NCBI GenBank assembly: GCA_021613335.1
Contig: JAJTWR010000299.1
Span: 3,507,501 to 3,571,500, forward strand
Length of the DNA stretch: 64,000 nt
Direction: 5' to 3'
Source of the DNA: Whitmania pigra
Lineage: Eukaryota > Annelida > Clitellata > Hirudinida > Haemopidae
In this document: in pieces, positions 24,201 through 29,555 of the stretch
Layout: each line of letters opens with the position of its first letter
Position numbering within the stretch: the first letter of the stretch is position 1
Notes under the pieces: model-generated
Told to the model about the DNA's origin: nothing
Database searches by the model: none
Seen by the model: the letters and a program-made list of their open reading frames with translations, nothing else
Made by a program: the position numbers and the translations under genes

Positions 24201-24822
24201 ATAAATATTCAACAATTGGTAAAATCTGTATTTTTTAAACTCATCTTATGTTTTACATATTCAAATAGGAGGTGATAGCACTTTTTAATCGCTCTGCTAT
24301 TACAGCGGCCCCGCTTACTGCCAGTACATTTATAACAGTACAGGCTTGGCTGCGAACACGATGTGTTGCGATTGTTTCCATTCAGACAAACTGCTAGCTA
24401 ACTTTAAATTTTTAATCAAACTATGTTTGCAATTAATTAAAAATATTTGTTCCAGTTGCCCATCACCAGTTGAATAATTGATTTTTCACTTTAGCCACTT
24501 GTTAAATTTGCTATAATTAGTAAAATTTAATTTTAAAGTTAGTAATCCGGTTGATCATGTAAATGTAAATTATTAATTTATCCAATCTGCAGCTTGCACC
24601 TGGACTGCGTTGCCAGACAAAAACTCCCCAGGAGGGACTGCACAAGCAGCATATACGACTCTCGAAGCATGCCAAAACTACTGCATTCAAAATAGATACA
24701 CTCTGTGTAAATATGGATTGGATTTCAATCCTGATGCCATTCCAGAGTTCAGATGTTGGTTATCTGCAGTCTCTAACACAACCAGTTATACTGGTACTAC
24801 ACATTACATTTACAATTGTTGA
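22..24822 (+). CDS. Multi-module PAN/apple-like secreted protein gene (3' part, 13 module exons)
   Basis: Thirteen exons each encode one module of 77-81 residues with six cysteines; in the typical copy they lie at residues 2, 27, 31, 39, 55 and 76. That spacing fits the PAN/apple fold (C1-C6, C2-C5, C3-C4). Shared motifs are CxW near the start, NSPGG, LxxCQxxC, GxDWNP or GxDFNP, CWFST and GVxHYxxxC. Microexons encoding short Gly/Thr/Ser/Pro linkers lie between modules. Every internal exon is a multiple of 3 and phase 1 at both ends, as in shuffled extracellular domains. PAN modules bind protein or sugar; extracellular adhesion or binding is inferred. Many modules end in an NYTC sequon and have a Thr-rich loop, suggesting glycosylation. 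The 5' end and signal peptide lie outside the window. One gene is the simplest reading, but a break after the exon at 2924 is possible. Confidence 0.75.
594..626 (+). CDS. Linker microexon, 33 nt
   Basis: The acceptor TTTTTGACATAG precedes and the donor GTTTTG follows. Read in phase 1 it encodes STSGVGAPPT, a Ser/Thr/Pro/Gly linker between modules 1 and 2. Frame and phase fit both neighbours. The donor is weak, so it is moderately certain. Confidence 0.5.
645..786. repeat. AT-rich tandem repeat, about 20-22-bp unit
   Basis: About seven copies of a unit like AAGATTTAAATTATAATATT lie in the intron before module exon 2. Copies differ by single bases and small indels. Confidence 0.85.
869..1099 (+). 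CDS. PAN-like module exon 2
   Basis: The acceptor TTATTTTTAG ends at 868 and the donor GTGAGT starts at 1100. The 231 nt have phase 1 at both ends. It encodes GCSW, LPDCKAAC, KGFDWNP, CFLST and ITHFSLEC, with all six cysteines. It is richer in GC than the later array modules and clearly older. An open frame on the opposite strand here is a shadow of this exon. Confidence 0.75.
1291..1329 (+). CDS. Linker microexon, 39 nt, Thr-rich
   Basis: The acceptor CAACCTTACAG and donor GTAAAT bound 39 nt in phase 1-1. The product is TTSIYITTTPSA, a Thr/Ser linker between modules 2 and 3. Confidence 0.6.
1555..1794 (+). CDS. PAN-like module exon 3
   Basis: The acceptor GAGCAG ends at 1554 and the donor GTTGGT starts at 1795. 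The 240 nt have phase 1 at both ends. The protein has NNTNSPGG, FEQCRDSC, CRFGFDWNP, CWFSTSNAT and GVTHYNIQC. An extra Pro-containing start (YSCPWIP) sits where other modules have GCSW. Confidence 0.8.
2236..2241 (+). CDS. Six-nucleotide linker microexon
   Basis: CGGGAG lies between a very strong acceptor (TTGTTTTCTTTTGCAG) and a strong donor (GTAAGG). In phase 1 it adds Ala-Gly between modules 3 and 4 and keeps the frame. The splice sites have no other evident use. Transcript evidence is absent. Confidence 0.45.
2460..2696 (+). CDS. PAN-like module exon 4
   Basis: The acceptor GGTAAG ends at 2459 with a weak pyrimidine tract, and the donor GTATTT starts at 2697. The 237 nt are phase 1-1. 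The module carries GCSWTS, NSPGG, LEQCQNTC, NGLDWNP, QCWFST and GITHYTYNC, then a Gly-rich exit. Confidence 0.75.
2765..2860 (+). CDS. Two linker microexons (15 nt and 12 nt)
   Basis: The first is 2765-2779 (GITTT, donor GTTTGT) and the second 2849-2860 (GPSS, donor GTGAGT). Both are phase 1-1 and follow module exon 4. They match in length and product the GVTTT and PSSG pair that follows each array module, so the pair is ancestral to the array. The GTTTGT donor is weak. Confidence 0.5.
2924..3154 (+). CDS. PAN-like module exon 5
   Basis: The acceptor AAATTCAG ends at 2923. The 231 nt are phase 1-1 if the GTATCT at 3155 is a donor. Motifs are GCTW, NSPGG, LDQCKNLC, KFGIDWN, QCWFSQSNAT and GVNHLNLVC. 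Without splicing, the reading frame meets TAA at 3163-3165, so this could be a terminal exon of a separate upstream gene, as at 24,822. No signal-peptide exon is seen before the next module at 5020. Confidence 0.7.
3640..4210 (-). mobile_element. Decayed R2-superfamily-like non-LTR element, C-terminal region
   Basis: On the - strand, frame-broken translations match the better copy at 57.0-57.9 kb. Around 4090-4190 there is GL-GDCKCE, a stop, then ETFRHVLSNCEYAL (zinc-finger region). Around 4000-4040 is YTWRHNKVLKE. Around 3740-3800 is IELTDPWEDR, matching the endonuclease-like VELTVPWEDR. Several stops and frameshifts make it dead. Flanking 3.2-3.6 and 4.2-4.7 kb is of similar base composition and may belong to it but was not matched. 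Confidence 0.6.
4860..5011. repeat. Pentanucleotide repeat with stepwise drifting unit
   Basis: About 30 uninterrupted pentamers run ATAAT, then GTAAT, GTGAT, GTGAC, GCGAT, GCAAT, GTAAC, CATAA and back to ATAAT. The run ends directly at the acceptor of module exon 6. Long open frames on the - strand here are an effect of the repeat. Confidence 0.9.
5020..5256 (+). CDS. PAN-like module exon 6 (first of the array type)
   Basis: The acceptor AAATTCTAG ends at 5019 and the donor GTAAGT starts at 5257. The 237 nt are phase 1-1. It has the array sequence GCSWNKV, NTNSPGG, LQQCQDSC, CRFGFDFNP and CWFSTST. Its end differs from the other copies: the last cysteine is shifted two residues (NNDCNG in place of TC plus spacer). 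Confidence 0.85.
5479..5866 (+). CDS. Linker microexon pair after module 6 (15 nt and 12 nt)
   Basis: The first is 5479-5493 (GVTTT; acceptor ATGTTGCAG, donor GTAAGT, both strong). The second is 5855-5866 (PSSG; acceptor TTTTTTCTTAAAAG, donor GTTAGA). Both are phase 1-1 and join in frame to a following GCSW module. The same pair, with conserved splice signals, recurs in later units. Confidence 0.6.
5610..5770. repeat. AT-rich tandem repeat, about 32-bp unit
   Basis: Three near-identical copies of a unit containing ATTTAATTTTATTATTAAAA, then shorter derivatives, lie in the intron between the two microexons of unit 6. Confidence 0.75.
6017..6925. mobile_element. Pogo-like (MITE-like) element inherited by every array unit
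   Basis: The left end reads ACAGTAAAAACTGCAAATAA and then GGACACC. The right end reads CAGTT(A/T)TTACTATTAG, roughly inverted. An internal GGGCAGTTTTGTCC-type stretch also occurs inverted in the TMEM245 intron element at 42.65-43.41 kb. The same insertion lies at the same place in units starting near 14,779, 16,669, 18,827 and 22,013. No coding potential was seen. Class assignment is tentative. Confidence 0.35.
7026..7877 (+). mobile_element. LINE insertion, reverse-transcriptase C-terminus, replacing a module exon
   Basis: Two frames (7052-7285 and 7302-7700) encode RYLGVLIDEHLSW, FRNIGVISRIRPF and LQKRNVRKMF, typical of the C-terminal part of L2/CR1-type reverse transcriptases. A frameshift separates them. 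A run of nine A at about 7861-7869 ends the insert. The left flank is array intron up to the acceptor (AAGGTTG), and the right flank resumes in the intron beyond the module (TTATATAATATTAATATTAG). The module exon between those points is gone. Confidence 0.7.
7967..8370 (+). CDS. Orphan linker microexon pair of the module-less unit
   Basis: The first is 7967-7981 (GVTTT, strong ATGTTGCAG and GTAAGT). The second is 8362-8370, where a change of AAAAGCA to AAAACAG moved the acceptor 3 nt and left a 9-nt exon (PSG), still phase 1-1. The module exon of this unit was removed by the LINE at 7026-7877. If spliced in, these would only lengthen the linker. Confidence 0.4.
8904..9028 (-). mobile_element. 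tRNA-Glu(CTC)-derived SINE with 10-bp target duplication
   Basis: On the - strand from 9028 the sequence resembles tRNA-Glu: the start GCGCCCGCATGG, a CTCTCAC anticodon-loop region, the B-box-like GGTTTCAAACCCC and a closing GCGGGAGC. A body of about 40 nt and an A/T-rich tail follow. Direct repeats ACTGTGAATT at 8894-8903 and 9029-9038 flank it. Unoccupied array introns carry one copy of that 10-mer. Confidence 0.75.
9136..10003 (-). pseudogene. LINE reverse transcriptase, FADD motif to C-terminus
   Basis: The frame starts near 10,003 with KFADDTKVA, then FNVSKCSIMHMG, LGVIMQ, RPHLEYCVQVWNPH and RNRGDLIEAFKIL, ending at a stop at 9136. This is the usual C-terminal half of a CR1-type reverse transcriptase. 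It lacks the N-terminal reverse-transcriptase motifs, so it is not functional. A 94-bp inverted-repeat insertion lies near its C-terminus. Confidence 0.75.
9193..9286. repeat. Perfect 27-bp inverted repeat with 40-bp spacer
   Basis: The left arm is 9193-9219 and the right arm 9260-9286, exact reverse complements. The spacer carries further copies of AAACTAGATAA/TTTCCTTAT words. It lies in the C-terminal coding part of the LINE and leaves the frame open. Confidence 0.9.
9966..11036 (-). pseudogene. LINE apurinic-type endonuclease domain
   Basis: The frame runs from the hAT junction at 11,036 through DIIGITESWA, GGVLIYVK, GVCYRPP, VMGDFNYHINW, NTLDLIL and TSDHQVVRW, then a Lys-rich linker ending LLEYEKDLS. 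These are the exonuclease-endonuclease-phosphatase motifs of CR1/Jockey-type LINEs. The start is interrupted by the hAT, and the end runs out of frame at the internal deletion near 10,003. Confidence 0.75.
11037..12195 (+). mobile_element. Internally deleted hAT transposon with 8-bp target duplication
   Basis: Terminal repeats CAGTGTTGT and ACAACACTG bound 1,159 bp. The target duplication CTAACTAT lies at 11,029-11,036 and 12,196-12,203. On the + strand, 11,300-11,480 keeps BED-finger remnants (YACLLC, then SNLKKHVERMHP). The frame 11,566-11,793 keeps the C-terminal hAT dimerisation motif PASAAVERLFSSSG. The transposase core between them is deleted. It sits inside the CR1-like LINE. Confidence 0.88.
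12912..13145 (+). CDS. PAN-like module exon 8 (array unit)
   Basis: The acceptor ATTCTAG ends at 12,911 and the donor GTATTA starts at 13,146. The 234 nt are phase 1-1. It is almost identical to module 6 but ends YNYTCTG. The following intron is short (559 nt to the next module) and lacks the microexon pair. About 150 nt of unrelated sequence joins straight to the distal half of the array intron, so the unit is internally deleted. Confidence 0.8.
13706..13942 (+). CDS. PAN-like module exon 9 (array unit)
   Basis: The acceptor ATTCTAG ends at 13,705 and the donor GTAAGT starts at 13,943. The 237 nt are phase 1-1. Its protein is identical to module 10. It ends in an NYTC sequon followed by a Gly-Ser-Gly exit. 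Confidence 0.88.
14152..14619 (+). CDS. Linker microexon pair of unit 9
   Basis: The first is 14,152-14,166 (GGSPI; the Thr codons are replaced), with strong ATGTTGCAG and GTAAGT. The second is 14,608-14,619 (PTSG; donor GTTAGA). Both are phase 1-1. The first is variant in sequence but not in length. Confidence 0.55.
14925..15052 (-). mobile_element. tRNA-derived SINE, truncated copy
   Basis: On the - strand the head reads GTTAGCTCAGAGGTTAGTG (A-box-like), then GCCGTCGAACGACGG and the B-box-like GTTTGAAACCC. The 3' body is missing. It occupies the same position of the array unit as the copy at 16,907-17,100, so both descend from one insertion. Confidence 0.6.
15653..15889 (+). CDS. PAN-like module exon 10 (array unit)
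   Basis: The acceptor ATTCTAG ends at 15,652 and the donor GTAAGT starts at 15,890. The 237 nt are phase 1-1. The module protein equals that of exon 9; the DNA differs by a few silent changes. A frame open further upstream is intron read-through. Confidence 0.88.
16099..16509 (+). CDS. Linker microexon pair of unit 10
   Basis: The first is 16,099-16,113 (GVTAT) and the second 16,498-16,509 (PTSG). Splice signals match those of the other units, and both are phase 1-1. Confidence 0.55.
16907..17100 (-). mobile_element. tRNA-derived SINE, full-length-like
   Basis: The - strand head TTAGCTCAGAGGTTACTG is followed by a body with TTGCACCTCC, GGTTGAGCGACCC and TTTGGCGCTA, then CAAATAAAC and a (TTA)n tail at 16,907-16,920. 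The same body recurs at 27.93 and 36.63 kb, defining a family. It lies between AATAGCT and ATTGATTCTCAG, which are contiguous in other units. Confidence 0.7.
17816..18052 (+). CDS. PAN-like module exon 11 (array unit)
   Basis: The acceptor ATTCTAG ends at 17,815 and the donor GTAAGT starts at 18,053. The 237 nt are phase 1-1. It differs from module 10 at one residue (Thr for Val after CQQN). Confidence 0.88.
18272..18688 (+). CDS. Linker microexon pair of unit 11
   Basis: The first is 18,272-18,286 (GGSPI, as in unit 9) and the second 18,677-18,688 (PPSG). Both are phase 1-1 with the usual splice signals. Confidence 0.55.
19181..20533 (-). mobile_element. hAT transposon, deleted copy with 8-bp target duplication
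   Basis: Terminal repeats CAGTGATGGGCA and TGCCCATCACTG bound 1,353 bp. The target duplication ATGGGTGG is at 19,173-19,180 and 20,534-20,541. On the - strand, 19,839-20,111 and 19,431-19,814 encode hAT transposase parts (KHLVAEAMLPLRIVE, then STDLWSSRSFEPIIGVKFH and FVTDRNMLKAF). The catalytic C-terminal half is absent. Subterminal CAAATC(GAATC) words repeat at both ends. The paralogous intron at about 22,350 holds the empty site. Confidence 0.88.
21002..21238 (+). CDS. PAN-like module exon 12 (array unit)
   Basis: The acceptor ATTCTAG ends at 21,001 and the donor GTAAGT starts at 21,239. The 237 nt are phase 1-1. It shares NTATSC with module 11 and has an Ala in the Thr-rich loop. Confidence 0.88.
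21458..21875 (+). CDS. Linker microexon pair of unit 12
   Basis: The first is 21,458-21,472 (GGTTT) and the second 21,864-21,875 (PPSG). Both are phase 1-1 with conserved splice signals. Confidence 0.55.
22820..23056 (+). CDS. PAN-like module exon 13 (array unit)
   Basis: The acceptor ATTCTAG ends at 22,819 and the donor GTAAGT starts at 23,057. The 237 nt are phase 1-1. It differs from its neighbours at single residues (Ala after CQQN, Ile in the Thr loop). Confidence 0.88.
23269..23679 (+). CDS. Linker microexon pair of unit 13
   Basis: The first is 23,269-23,283 (GGTTT) and the second 23,668-23,679 (PPTG). Both are phase 1-1 and precede the terminal module. Confidence 0.55.
24593..24822 (+). 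CDS. Terminal PAN-like module exon with stop
   Basis: The acceptor CCAATCTGCAG ends at 24,592. The module has CTWTALPDKNSPGG, LEACQNYC, CKYGLDFNP, CWLSAV and THYIYNC. TGA (24,820-24,822) follows the sixth cysteine directly, so the protein ends with a module and has no membrane anchor. It is clearly more divergent than the array modules. Confidence 0.85.
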
Positions 24823-25016
24823 AAATTGTGACATTATGGTATTTTTCTTTGTTGATCTAATTTATGGTTTGCAGTTAATGGGAATTGTAACTCTAATTTA
24901 TTTCAATTCTTCTATAGAAAATACATAACTTTAGCTACGGAAGTCTATAATATTTTAATTTAAAATATGTCCGGAGTCTCCAATTTTAGTTAAACTTTTC
25001 TGTTAGAAGATGTTCA

Positions 25017-25022
25017 AATAAA
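25017..25022 (+). terminator. Polyadenylation signal of the multi-PAN gene
   Basis: AATAAA lies 195 nt after the stop codon at 24,822. It is the first such hexamer downstream. Confidence 0.6.
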
Positions 25023-25249
25023 TGCAATCTTTTCTGATTGTTGGTTCTGAAACGATAGCAGCTGATTAATAATTTGTATTAAAATATGTCTGATGATTTT
25101 TTTTGGAACCTCTTAATTCTGACAATGATAATAAATTGGTTAAAACATTGTTAAAATAATTCAACAGTTCCGTAAGCCTTGTTTTCAAATATTTCAAAAC
25201 CTCGAGCACTCAGTTCGTAGTTGAAAACATTTTTTGCAAAAAACATCAT

Positions 25250-25470
25250 TTAGTGGGTCAAACAGACAAACCAGAAAATAAAATATTAAAAAAAGCAATC
25301 ATCGGTTCAAAGTTTGCAAGTTTCCATTCAAGTGCGAACCTAAGAACACTTAGTCGGGGCCACACATTGGAGCCAATGGGCGGATTTAGGAGAGGAGAAC
25401 AGCTATTAAAACTCGTCGAAAGTGGTAAATTATGCAACGGACTATAATCAAATAAATAAATAAATAAGGT
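25250..25470 (+). mobile_element. 3' end of an unclassified retroelement
   Basis: A short open stretch ends GGACTATAATCAAATAAATA and further AAATA units. The same terminus (GGACTATAATTAAATAAAC) ends the segment at 3472-3506, although the bodies differ. This fits truncated non-LTR insertions with a shared tail. Confidence 0.35.
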
Positions 25471-26668
25471 AAATTATTAAACATTTTTAAAACTAAATTA
25501 ACAGACAACGCGGTTGTTTATCGCGAATTGGGACCCATTTTATTTTGGAAAAAAAATTGCGAACGTTACCGCCAAAAAGTAAGAAAATCGATTGATTTTA
25601 GAGAATTTCTCTCGATTTGCTACTTAATAAGTAACTACTTTTTTCGACCTGAATATGGCATCCAAACGAGTATACGATGTTTGACATAGCGAAGTAAAAA
25701 AACGCTCGCGATATAACCGAGGTTGACACTAATAGATTTACTATTTTCTTATAACTTCCAAATGACGGGAGGATTCGGCCCCTAAGCCCGCCCTTGTTTA
25801 CATTCAAGATATTGAATGATCGAGAAACATTTTCAATTTTGCCGCCAAATGACAACTAGGGTGTCAAGACAATTCGGCACAGACCATTCAATGAAGGCAA
25901 ATTGGAGCAGGACATTTAAAATATATTTATTTTAATAAAAATGTGCCATTTTTATATTTGTCTGTTATAACAATATAACTATAACTACAAAATGTTTAAT
26001 ATTTTTGCCATTAGAATAATATACTGTATTATATTACAAATTAATGTTAAGTTTCTTCAAAGTTATGTCAAGAATTAGTATTAAGTAAAGTATAAAGCCG
26101 TTTACAATATTCTTATATTCAAGAACTATAAATTCACAAATGGGAAAAGTCCGTTTAATTCGACGCTATAATAAGGCAATCAGTGATGGGTAGTGTTCCA
26201 AATCAAATTATTTAAAACTGCAAAATAAAATCTTTTTTTGTGATTTGTTTTGACTCGAAATCATTGTTTTTGTGTGATTTTTATTATTATTTTAGTTACT
26301 TTTTTGATGATTGATGATTTTTACTTATTTAACAATTATGTAATCATTTACATATTTTAAATTTAAAGTAATTAAAATTTACATATCTTTTTCTGTAACA
26401 TTTTTATCAACTCTCCCACTTTATTTCTAAGCACGTTAAAATGAATGTTTTTATATTAGTCTGATTATTGTTTTCGTTGATGGATCTTTCAATTTTTCAC
26501 ATTTCGATTGAACGAATCGTCCTTTTTTGCGACGAATTGTCTTGCGATGTACTGTCCGGTCACGGGCAAATAGCTGGAATTGGTTTATTGAATTAAAAAA
26601 ACAAAGTCTAGTGAATTAATAAAAAAAATAATTAATTAAGAAAAAAATTAATTAGAGGATTTGAAAAA

Positions 26669-26805
26669 ATGAGTGCGAAGTTTGTTCTTATTCTTATGCT
26701 ATTATCTGCCATTTTTGAACGGCGTGCAAGTTAGTTCGGAGGGTAGCACGAATGCAACCACGGTAAAAGCAACAGTCGCTACGTGTCCCAACTGGAGATG
26801 TAAAA
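26669..26805 (+). pseudogene. Possible signal-peptide exon of a broken PAN gene
   Basis: An ATG at 26,669 starts MSAKFVLILMLLSAIF, a typical signal peptide, then runs into a stop. Shifting one base gives an open continuation LNGVQVSSEGSTNATT and then VATCPNW, resembling a linker and the CxW start of a PAN module. The module is then lost in T-rich sequence. A frameshifted relic of a third PAN gene is the likeliest reading; an unrecognised intron is possible. Confidence 0.35.
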
Positions 26806-27139
26806 AAACATGTTTTTTTGGTCCGAGTTTTTTATGTGTTTTTTTATGTTTTTTTGTTGTTTTTTTTAAAATTTGTTGAAAAGTGATGGTACATGATTAG
26901 TTAAACAAGTTTATTGCAACATAAGTAAAAATTAATACAAAACTAGAGCAACAGTGCTAATTTAAATCAAGTTCTGAGTCCATTTCACCAAATAGTCTTC
27001 TGTTTCAGAGTTGTAATTACCTTCTGAAGAAGCTTACAGCTTTATGTTTTGGGGAATAAAAACCAGTTTTGTAGCCCTGTTTGTGGTGAGTTGGTTCCCT
27101 TTATCATTTTGGATAAATGAATATGCACTGAAACACTGG

Positions 27140-27775
27140 GTATACTTAAGGAAGACTTTAACAAGTTATTCAAATGGGCAGAAGATTGGCAGATGCTTTT
27201 CAACGTAAGCAAATGCTCCATTATGCATATGGGATGCAAAAACACGAAAGTTGAATATGTATTTGGAGGAAGCATTCTGGAGCAGTCTAATCATGAAAGG
27301 GATCTGGGGGTAATAATGCAGAACAATGGAAAAGCATCTCAAAAAGCAAACAGAGTACTTGGAATGATAAAGAGAACATTAGTGAGTAGGGTCAAGTATG
27401 TAATACTGAGATTGTATAAGGCATTAGTAAGGCCACATCTTGAGTACTGTGTGCAAGTGTGGAACCCTCATTTGAGAAAGGATGTAGAAGTGTTGGAAAG
27501 AGTACAAAAAAGGGCAACCAGGATGATAGAAGGTTTTGGAAAGCTGAGTTACGAGGAAAGATTAAGTAGATGTAAATTAACGACTCTGGAAAAGAGAAGA
27601 AATAGAGGGGACCTCATCGAGGCATTCAAAATTTTATCGGGAAAGGAAGGCCTTTTGCCAGAACAGTTTTTCGAAGCCACAAAAAGTGCTTCTACCAGAG
27701 GGCACAATTGTAAATTATATAGGAAGGCATCGGGTAACTTCAAAAATAATTATTTCAGGACAAGGGTGGTTTCTT
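27140..27775 (+). mobile_element. CR1-like LINE, 5'-truncated copy
   Basis: The frame 27,145-27,774 matches the - strand LINE at 9.1-10.0 kb almost throughout (KLFKWAEDWQMLFNV, RPHLEYCVQVWNPH, RNRGDLIEAFKIL). It starts just after the FADD motif and lacks a short segment (FLQCMEIA in the other copy). It ends in T-rich sequence without an obvious tail. Confidence 0.8.
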
Positions 27776-27924
27776 TAGAACATCAAAACTTCATTTTTAA
27801 AGTTATAAATTTTTTGTTTTGTTTTTATGTTTTTTTTTGTGTTTTTTTTGTGTTGAAATATTTCAAAAAGAACAAAACATTTTGAAATAAAACAATTGAA
27901 ATATTTCACGCTCACATCTCTAGT

Positions 27925-27995
27925 CCCAACTTGCACCGACACAAAGCGCCCCTGGGATGCGGCGCTATGCAAGTGGTTATTATTGTTATTATTAA
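27925..27995 (+). mobile_element. SINE 3' fragment
   Basis: ACTTGCACCGACACAAAG and then ATGCGGCGCTATGCAA match the body of the SINE at 16.9 and 36.6 kb. It ends in a TTATTATTG-rich tail. Confidence 0.5.
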
Positions 27996-27999
27996 TATG

Positions 28000-29550
28000 A
28001 ACAATTCCAACAACTCAAAAGCATTATTAAATTAAAAATCACCCATTGCAGATAAAGAGATCTGATAATAATATTTAATTTATTAAATAAACTAATTAAA
28101 TATTTATCGCAGTTTATGAACACCTTCAATCTGTGAAACAGATAAACAGTATTTTATAAAATAGTTAATCATTTAACTAGTTATTAAGTTGATAGCGTTA
28201 CTAAAGTAATGATTTGTTTTACACAGAACTTTTGTGATCAGCAAATAGCAAAACAGAAAATCTGAACTGTTAAAACTACCAATCTTCAAAACTTTTAATA
28301 CACAGTAAATGAGTTTCATGAATGAATGTCTTCAGAAGCCGACAACAATTCAAAGCAATTTTCAGTTTTCTTTCGCCAAATATTTCCGTACGTCTAATTT
28401 ATTTCTAAGTATGTAGATTTTGATATTGTTCTATGTGAGTTATTTCAATCAACTCGCTAAAATAAATTTCCAATTAAGATTTAACATTTTAAGTTCCGGG
28501 AAATACTTCTAATTCTGACCCAAAGCGCTCTACTGTGAGTTGTCAAGCCAATTTGTCACCATTGCACCGCAAACAATCCTTCCATGAGGAGAACTAGCAT
28601 TAAGACCACTGAACCTACAAAAAGTCTTTTTATCACAAGAGAGTTTGAAGCAATTGCAATTAATCTTATATTATTTAAAATTAATATAAACAATATTTTA
28701 AATTAAAATTCTATTCGATAATTCAACCAAAGTTATACAATAATGGCAAATAAAAGAATTTTTAATGAAAAAGTCATACTTAGTTTACAGGTATTCATAG
28801 GTAAGCCTGCAAAATTTAGATAATAAAGGTCTGTAATTTTTATACTTTAGTCGAAATGTTTTAAAATGTGCTGAAAAATTATATTAAGAATTAAGCGTTT
28901 TTGCTGTATTTTTTGAATTTGTGTAAAAATAATCATAAAAAGCAACATTAAATTTTTCATCTTTTAATGTAATTATACTTCATTTCAAACATCCAGACAC
29001 ATCTCAAATTAAATAAAAATTTCTAAAATAAAGTAATATTTTGGTAATATTCGATTTATTAATCAACCTTCTCATTAGTTCGTAAATATAATTTATTTAT
29101 AACTTAAAGTAATCTACTGATTAATAAAATTTAATTTAATATAATTAAACGAAACTAAATATGCAATCATACATACTTGAGCCATTAAGGGTTCCTGAAA
29201 ATAAAAACATGTTTAATTTAGATGTATTGAATTCTGAACATTTATGAGTTTTTCCTCACTGAGAAAAAGAGCTTTGATAAATGTACTGTTTTGTTTTTTT
29301 TATTGATGTTGACACGATATGTAAAGACGTGTTACCGAACTGATATCATTGAAGCCACCAATCTCATCTTTGATGGGATTAGGGTAACGTGATTACAATG
29401 CTATGCTAAATTATATTACAGCAATGTAAGGATTTTATAAATGATTTAACAAAATAGCGAAATAAAATAAAAAAAATTTATAATAAGTAATAGTTGAAAA
29501 CTCAGAAAATTCAGCTGAAATACATTAACAATAATAATTAATGTTTTCTT
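28000..29550. other. AT-rich stretch without recognised genes
   Basis: No open frame, repeat family or RNA gene could be recognised on either strand. It probably holds the 3' flank of the - strand PAN gene; TTTATT (AATAAA on the - strand) occurs at about 29,056, 29,093 and 29,285. Confidence 0.4.
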
Positions 29551-29555
29551 TCTAA

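Noticed and set aside
25598..25855. 85-codon - strand frame
   Set aside because: No splice context, start context or family resemblance; likely chance.
26184..27922. hAT element starting CAGTGATGGGTAGTG
   Set aside because: The left end resembles the 19.2-kb family, but no matching right end or 8-bp duplication was found.
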